From NCBI GenBank assembly GCA_030998225.1, contig JAPYXD010000728.1, positions 868,001 through 932,000 of the forward strand: a stretch of DNA of 64,000 nucleotides, read 5' to 3'. A model generated the notes under the pieces. The model did not search any database and was not told where the DNA came from. It saw only the letters and a program-made list of their open reading frames with translations. The position numbers and the translations under genes were made by a program. The stretch's first letter is position 1, and each line of letters opens with the position of its first letter. Source of the stretch: Diplolepis rosae. Its lineage: Eukaryota > Arthropoda > Insecta > Hymenoptera > Diplolepididae. Shown here piece by piece: positions 58,507 to 64,000 of the stretch.

Positions 58507-60186
58507 TTGCCAATTTTGATCATGTTGAGAGCTATGTTTGATAAATTATACGGCTCCAAAGAGCTTGTGCAGATTTTGCATGCTGCAGGTCTCACTGCAT
58601 CGTATGATGAAATACGGTTATTTAAAGCATCCCTATTAGTTCGTTCAAAATCTGATGAAGAAAAGAAAAATATTTATAAGTACGCTTATACTCAGATGGT
58701 TTTCGATAACGCTGACCACGATGTGAGGACTATTGACGCTAAAAATACCTTTCATGTAGAAGGGGGTATTGAAATTCTAACGCCTGGAATTGTAGTTTCT
58801 GCTGCAGAACGGATTTTTCGATTGGAAACAATTCCAAAGTCTAATGTGTTTGGCTCTTATGGCAAAAATCAACTGTATCGTATTGATAAAGCTAAAGATA
58901 AAAAAGGAATGAAAAATGTCGATGTCATCGATTTAGATTCTTTTTGTAAAGTAGAACATCGCATAGAAATTCGTCCAACAGACTTTTTATGGCTATTAGG
59001 TAAGGTGAAATATCCATCTTATTTCAAAGGGTGGAATGGATTTATGAAGACAATTACCCAAAAGAAAACATTATAAAACAAGTAAAGTACTATTTTTACC
59101 GTTTATCAATAATCCGCCAAGCGACGACGATACGCTTTATACAGCTGTTGGAATAGCTGAAGACAAACGTAAACTTGTAGGTCAAGCTGACATTTTCGTT
59201 ACATTTGATGAACCTCAGTTTCGTAAAGTGAGACAAATTTTGCAAGTTTTTCGTGACAAAAACGAACTTTCGCACGTGCATGCTCGATTAGGCGGGTTAC
59301 ATTTATTGTTTTCACTTTTAAATTCAATTAATTTTATAATGTAAGGTAGTGGGATTAGAAATTTATTTTGTCAATTTTATGCAGAAAATTCTGTAGACAA
59401 AATACTGCAAGGTCATGCTTACAGCCGAGCTATAAGAGGTCATACGTTGGTTCATTTGGCTTTAGGACAAATAATACATTCCACTTTTGAATTGACGCCC
59501 GAAGAAGAAGAGATGTTCACTCAGATACTACACTCAATGAATGATATTCTAAATATGGTCGTTGGAGAAGATTTTATTAAATCACACAAAAAATGTTTGG
59601 ATCATCTCGAAAGAATAAGGGAAAGAGGAGCCACATCACAACTGTGGTTACTTTATTATGATTTAGTCACCTTGGTTAAACAATTTATCGAAGCTGAGCG
59701 TTGTGGTATATGGGAATTGCACTTAAAAACGATACGAAAGATGTTACCTTTTTCCATGCCACTGGACACTTCAAATATGCCGACTCAGCTTATATATATT
59801 TACAAGACATGTATAAATTAAAAGATGGCTCGCAAAGTGGATTCATAATGTGTATAACAACTGGGGTAGAAGGCAATGAAAGGGTTAACGCTCATACAGT
59901 TTTAGATGTGGGTCTCACGTTGATAAAAGCTATAGTAGCCGAAAAAACTACGTTCGGAAATATCAAGTTCAAAAGGGCCAATCGAGTTGTATCACTGCAA
60001 GCAGCAAACACTGCAAAGTTCAATAATAAAGAAGTAAATATAAATTCATATGTAATATTCCAGAGAATTATTGTTGGTATGGAGGGCAAGGTTGTAGAAT
60101 TGCAAAATTACTTTCAGTATGAATTAGCGCTACATCCACTATCAATTTTTCATAGTACTACATTAATTTCATTGATGGAGGTTTCT
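58507..60186 (+). pseudogene. XPG transposon protein, central region
   Basis: The long frame 58507-59076 (SYDEIRLFKASLLVRS, NADHDVRTIDAKNTFHVEGG) is followed by other frames carrying VGIAEDKRKLVGQADIFVTF and HARLGGLHLLFSLLNSI (59120-59340). Next comes YAENSVDKILQGHAYSRAIR (59390-59440), then EAERCG.WELHLKTIRKMLP and FHATGHFKYADSAYIYLQDM (about 59690-59815), then the frame to 60186. The RLGG.HLL and HA.GHF.YA.SA.IYLQDM blocks are typical of a large group of multicopy animal proteins whose function is not established. At least three frameshifts or stops break it. Confidence 0.65.
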
Positions 60187-60188
60187 TA

Positions 60189-61235
60189 ATGCACAAAGCC
60201 GTTTGGCTTAAGAATGAAACATACAATGGAATAATGAACCATTACCTTCAATTCGTTAAGGTCTATCAACCAAATAGTTATATTATTTTCGACGGGTATC
60301 CAGAAAACAAAGAAAAATCTACGAAAACTGAAGAACGTCAGCGCAGGCAATCTCATTTTTGTACGACCATTAATTTTGCATTACATATGCCAGCCACCGT
60401 TTCACAAGAGAAATTATTTTTGAATGAGAATAACAGAAAGAGATTCATAACAAAATTGATGGCGAAGTTGCAGGCAGCAGGGTATAGAACGAAACAAGCA
60501 TATGAAGATGCCGATTTATTAATTGTGCAAACAGCCATAGACGTGACTACTGAAGAAAAACCTGATGTAATAATAGCTGAAGACGTTGATGTTTTAGTTA
60601 CCTTATCACAACTTGTCAACGATTTAAAGCATTTGTTAGGTTTCATTCATGCTTTCACCGGGTGCGATACCACCTCAGCATTTTACTTACAAGGGAAACA
60701 AAAAATTATTAAGTTATTACATCATGACAATGATTTTCTGCAGAAATCTTTGATTTACAACTCGGTAGATGCCAACAAAGAAACTATAGCAGAAGTCGGT
60801 TTTAAAATCATCGCAGATATGTACAGTCGCACATTAAAAAAATTGAATTTGAATGAATTGAGGTACCGGTTGTTTAAACAAAAATCAACATCAAAATATT
60901 TCTCCTTGGCAATGTTGCTACCAACAGAAGCTGCAGCTGCTCAGCATTTGTACCGTATATATTATCAAGTCCAACAGTGCTTCGGCAAAAGTATGGATCC
61001 TATAGATTGGGGCTGGATTCTTAAGGAAGGAAAGTTGAAGCCGGTATACGATAATGAGGGCACAAGCAGTAATATTAACGCTGATGAATATAACAGTAGC
61101 GAGAGTGATGATGATAATAGTACTTTTGAGTTTCAGTACAATAGCGATAGTGAGAGTAATAACATGAGTGCAAGGGAAAATTTAAGCGATAGCGAGCCAC
61201 GGCTCCCGAAACGAGCACCATTAGATTCCTCTTGA
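60189..61235 (+). CDS. XPG transposon protein, XPG/FEN-type nuclease domain
   Basis: 348 residues without a break. The XPG N-region is seen as YIIFDGYPENKEKSTKTEER followed by RR (31-53), with Asp35 at the place of the first metal ligand. The internal region is seen as YEDADLLIVQTA (105-116) and IIAEDVDVLVTL (128-139), supplying the usual acidic cluster. GFIHAFTGCDTTSAFYLQGK (151-170) matches the GxD plus helix-hairpin-helix of FEN enzymes. Only about 25 residues separate EDVD from GCD, fewer than usual, so there may be a small deletion. The tail (290-340) is acidic and Ser-rich. The last codons and stop are inside the right inverted arm. The first ATG may be an artefact of an upstream frameshift. 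Nuclease role inferred from motifs. Confidence 0.8.
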   Translation: MHKAVWLKNETYNGIMNHYLQFVKVYQPNSYIIFDGYPENKEKSTKTEERQRRQSHFCTTINFALHMPATVSQEKLFLNENNRKRFITKLMAKLQAAGYRTKQAYEDADLLIVQTAIDVTTEEKPDVIIAEDVDVLVTLSQLVNDLKHLLGFIHAFTGCDTTSAFYLQGKQKIIKLLHHDNDFLQKSLIYNSVDANKETIAEVGFKIIADMYSRTLKKLNLNELRYRLFKQKSTSKYFSLAMLLPTEAAAAQHLYRIYYQVQQCFGKSMDPIDWGWILKEGKLKPVYDNEGTSSNINADEYNSSESDDDNSTFEFQYNSDSESNNMSARENLSDSEPRLPKRAPLDSS

Positions 61236-62269
61236 TTTGCTATATAGATTTTAAAAGAAAAAACGTCAAATTTGGTTCATTAGAAGCCGAGATAAGTGGC
61301 AGTGAAGAGCGCGCGACGATTTTGAACGCGCCGAATCAAGTTTTTTCGCCACGCTGACTCAATCCCTTCACTCCGATTTCGCCGTTCACGCGCGCGTTTG
61401 CCAGGCTGTTAGAATTAATTGCACATAGATCGTCAAAATAATCAGTTTTTTCACCAATATATCAAAAGTAAATAGATAAAGCTATACGCCGGTATTTTTT
61501 TTCGTTTAATTGTTGCTCCAATCTCACTCACATGTAGCCGACTTTAGGATTCAACAACTCCGTATTGGAAGGTCAAATTGAAGCGTTCAAAGCGCCAAAA
61601 AATTCGTTTTTGCAAGCCTTTCACTGGGACTTTTCAGATTTGGAATTTATCAAAAAACTGCGGAGTTATTCATTTTGCATTTAATGTAAAAATTACAACC
61701 CACTTTTAAAAAATCGATTGGATGTGTTAAAGAATAAAAACCACTCATCTAATCATTGCGTATGATACTTTTATACTTGCAATATGTGTAAAAAAATCAT
61801 GCTATGTGTGAAAAAAATTTTCTGGTGTATATGTTAATTCTTAAAAGTTATGTTATTTTGAAAATTCCTAATAAACAATTATATTACTCGGTAACTAAAA
61901 GAGATATTGAACTCGGGTTTTCGGCATTCGAAATTTAAAGAATTAAATATTTCAAAGGCAAAACAACCATTTAGATTTATTAATATTTTCAATTTTAAAT
62001 GCGCGTGTAAAAAATAGCTGTTTTTCGACTATTGTTTATTTATTGTTCGGCCTCTGTGGTGGAGGGAAATTAAATCTTTTAACTTTAAACCACAGCATTT
62101 TATAGCAAAATTTGTGCTCTACAACTTTGCTCTGATATAATTTCATCATAAAACTGATATTTTAAGAGTAAAATGAGAAAATTTATTTAAAAAATGGCCT
62201 ATTTTCGCACTTTTTGGCTTTGAACATTTGTTTTGCAAAATGCACTAGCAAATTTGAGGCGCAAAACAT
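61215..62269. repeat. Right ~1.05-kb terminal inverted repeat of the XPG transposon
   Basis: Inverse of 54621-55716. It contains the last six codons and the stop of the nuclease gene. It lacks part of the TCATATGATGA-type repeat present in the left arm. Confidence 0.9.
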
Positions 62270-63263
62270 TGAAACATTTCGACTCTTAGAATTTTATATT
62301 TCTGAATATTTGAATATTTTCAGACCGAATTTTGGCCCAATTTACTCAAAATTTTTGCTTTTCAGGTTCGAGGTTGAACTTTAAGTTTACAATTTTTAAT
62401 TTCATCAATTTTATAAATTTTTAAAAACAATTTTGCCCTTTTTTGGCTCAAAATTACTTTTAAAATTCACGAGTGAGTACAACGAAGGGTGACAATTTCG
62501 CGATCTCCGATTCTTTATTCAAGGAGTGAGAACGTCAAAGAAACTCACGTTTATTTATTTTTCGAGATCACGACGGTCAAGTCCCCGATTCCTCGTTTTC
62601 TTATAGTTTGCAGTTTTAACTTTCGTTATCTGCAGTATATGAAAAGAATCAATCAATTTCCCCCTCAATCTTGCGCGGCTGTACGTTCCAGACACGTTTT
62701 AATTTGGGGATTTTTTTCCTACATCTGAAAATAAACTCATTTGACCTTTTGGATTCTGAGACGGCTTCTGTGGCCAGTTAATTCATTCCACAAGTTCTTT
62801 ACTATTCCACCCCAAAAGTCGCCCTAAATTTAAAAATTTTATTACTTAACAAAGCATCAGTTTGTCGGTCCAAATTTTGGAAATTATGAGCATATGCTTC
62901 CGACGAGTTCATCATTTGCTTTTCCTCCCAGAATAAATATTTAAACCGTCCTGGCTCGTGGTTGACCTAATAGGAACATAAACAGGGGTATGCCGTCGCA
63001 GCAAAGTGCCCTCAGGGCGCTCCGATGCTGCTCGACGCTAACTGTTTATAAGGTTGGGAGCTTTCTCCGATTCTCACTATTTGTGAGTCCACGGATAATC
63101 ACGTCCCGGGTTGACCACAAACCAACAAATTATTTAAATAAAGTTGATCCAAAAGATCCCTAACTGTGCTAAGGGGGGGCCAGGGAACATATGCGATCTG
63201 GTTCTCAAAGTTGTTCACCTGACCGTTAGATGCAGGTGAACCCACTCGAGCCCAAGATCTTAA
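62270..63263. other. Non-coding DNA
   Basis: No gene recognised. Text around 62940-63250 is richer in G+C and may belong to an unidentified repeat. Confidence 0.4.
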
Positions 63264-63818
63264 CCCTTAGATGACACACTTCAAAATAATTGCATAAATG
63301 ACACAAGGGGTCTTTTGAACCCCAGCGTGAAAAAGTGTCGATATTTCATAGAGTTTTCAATACATTGCTCTGAAAATTGAACAGGATATATTTGAATACT
63401 TCTAAAACAATGGTATAACATGACCTTGATCAGATTTTGTTGTGAACATATTTTTAAAAATTATTGAAAAATTGTTTTCTTAAATTTTCGACTTTTCACG
63501 TAAATAACCACATCTTTGTTAATTTTGAATATTTTTTGCTAAAAATTGAAGGAAGTAAGCTTGAAGTACTACACTTTAAAATAGAACTGGTAGTTATTGT
63601 GAGCTCACATTGTGGGATTCTTTGGACCCCAGACTGGAAAGGTACCTTCTTCCTAGACGCCAGCCAACGAACTGATCTGCCATATACTAATAGAGGGGTA
63701 GTTGCATGTCCCAACTAAAGGTAGATGGGGCCTCAAGTCTCAATTCGAGCGGGAATATATAAAAAATTACATCCGAAAATGACGTGGGGTTCACTGGACC
63801 CCATGTGTCATCTAAGGG
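63264..63818. mobile_element. piggyBac-type MITE, 555 bp
   Basis: TTAA on both sides (63260-63263 and 63819-63822). Ends CCCTTAGATGACACA and the inverse. Subterminal repeats GGGGTCTTTTGAACCCC and GGTTCACTGGACCCC. The open frames inside do not resemble a transposase. Confidence 0.88.
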
Positions 63819-63822
63819 TTAA

Positions 63823-64000
63823 GAAAGAAAAAATAATGCCTAGGTGTCGAGCCGTGCTCTCACCTTTGAAGGCTGCGCGCCTGGAAAGAATTTCAAGGAT
63901 GAGCAACCAAGCACGTTACCTCGGTTTTCCACCTCATTAATACATTTCCCCCTTAATTAATATGCGCGCGCCTCAACTAGCGACCGCGATCAAGTCCAAT
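63823..64000. other. Unassigned DNA at window end
   Basis: Somewhat richer in G+C. Nothing recognised. Confidence 0.3.

Larger units (their letters stand above)
54621..62269 (+). mobile_element. 7.65-kb DNA transposon with ~1-kb inverted ends and XPG-type nuclease gene
   Basis: Left arm 54621-55716 and right arm 61215-62269 are inverted copies. Tips read ATGTTTTGCGCCTC and GAGGCGCAAAACAT. No clear target duplication is visible beyond a possible AT. Between the arms are a palindrome (55866-55975), a nested MITE (56213-57216), coding segments, a nested deleted mariner (57616-58469) and more coding segments. Without the two guests the element would be about 5.8 kb. An XPG-type nuclease is known from Academ transposons, so I suggest an Academ-like element. 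The length of the inverted ends is unusual. The coding frames are damaged. Confidence 0.8.

Noticed and set aside
63464..63940. Open frames in the last piggyBac-type MITE and beyond it
   Set aside because: Short, in two strands at once, and include the MITE ends. No domain recognised.

Overview
The window is AT-rich eukaryotic DNA that looks like an insect genome. The evidence is spliced coding fragments with GT-AG borders and a dense population of animal-type transposons (hAT, mariner, piggyBac-type, P/THAP, Penelope-like, gypsy). I cannot name the species. The only probable single-copy host gene is one exon of a beta-1,4-galactosyltransferase at about 47.8-48.6 kb. Nearly everything else recognisable is a transposon, often broken and often nested.

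Layout. 0.5-4.3 kb: a small TA-flanked MITE and a 3-kb hAT-type foldback. 5-10 kb: a GC-rich repeat cluster, hairpin MITEs and a TIR element holding a decayed hAT copy with a perfect 8-bp target duplication. 10.8-14.8 kb: more hairpin and TTAA-flanked foldbacks and a GC-rich hairpin block. 15.4-19.8 kb: a minus-strand P-element-like (THAP) transposase pseudogene, split by a tRNA-bearing tandem element. 21.5-26.3 kb: a solo LTR, a gene-like fragment whose intron holds a foldback, a Harbinger-type MITE and a hAT MITE. 27-35.5 kb: a THAP transposase fragment, then a gypsy element with gag, protease and RT but a deletion through RNase H and integrase, a structured 3' region and a 3' LTR. 35.5-46.7 kb: a cluster of foldbacks with nested MITEs. 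46.7-50.8 kb: the galactosyltransferase exon and flanks. 50.8-54 kb: a Penelope-like RT pseudogene carrying a mariner that itself carries a second tRNA-bearing element. 54.6-62.3 kb: a 7.65-kb transposon with ~1-kb inverted ends, coding for an XPG/FEN-type nuclease protein, with a MITE and a deleted mariner inside. 63.3-63.8 kb: a second CCCT-ended TTAA element.

Two things stand out. First, there are two unrelated-sequence but same-shape elements (17984-18954 and 51557-52375). Each is a tandem array of 331- or 396-bp units carrying an inverted-repeat-flanked tRNA-like gene followed by a T-run. In each the first copy is turned head to head, and each sits between short direct repeats inside another transposon. 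Second, the 3' region of the gypsy element holds at least four repeats of a paired stem-loop module in which both stems vary in sequence but keep pairing.
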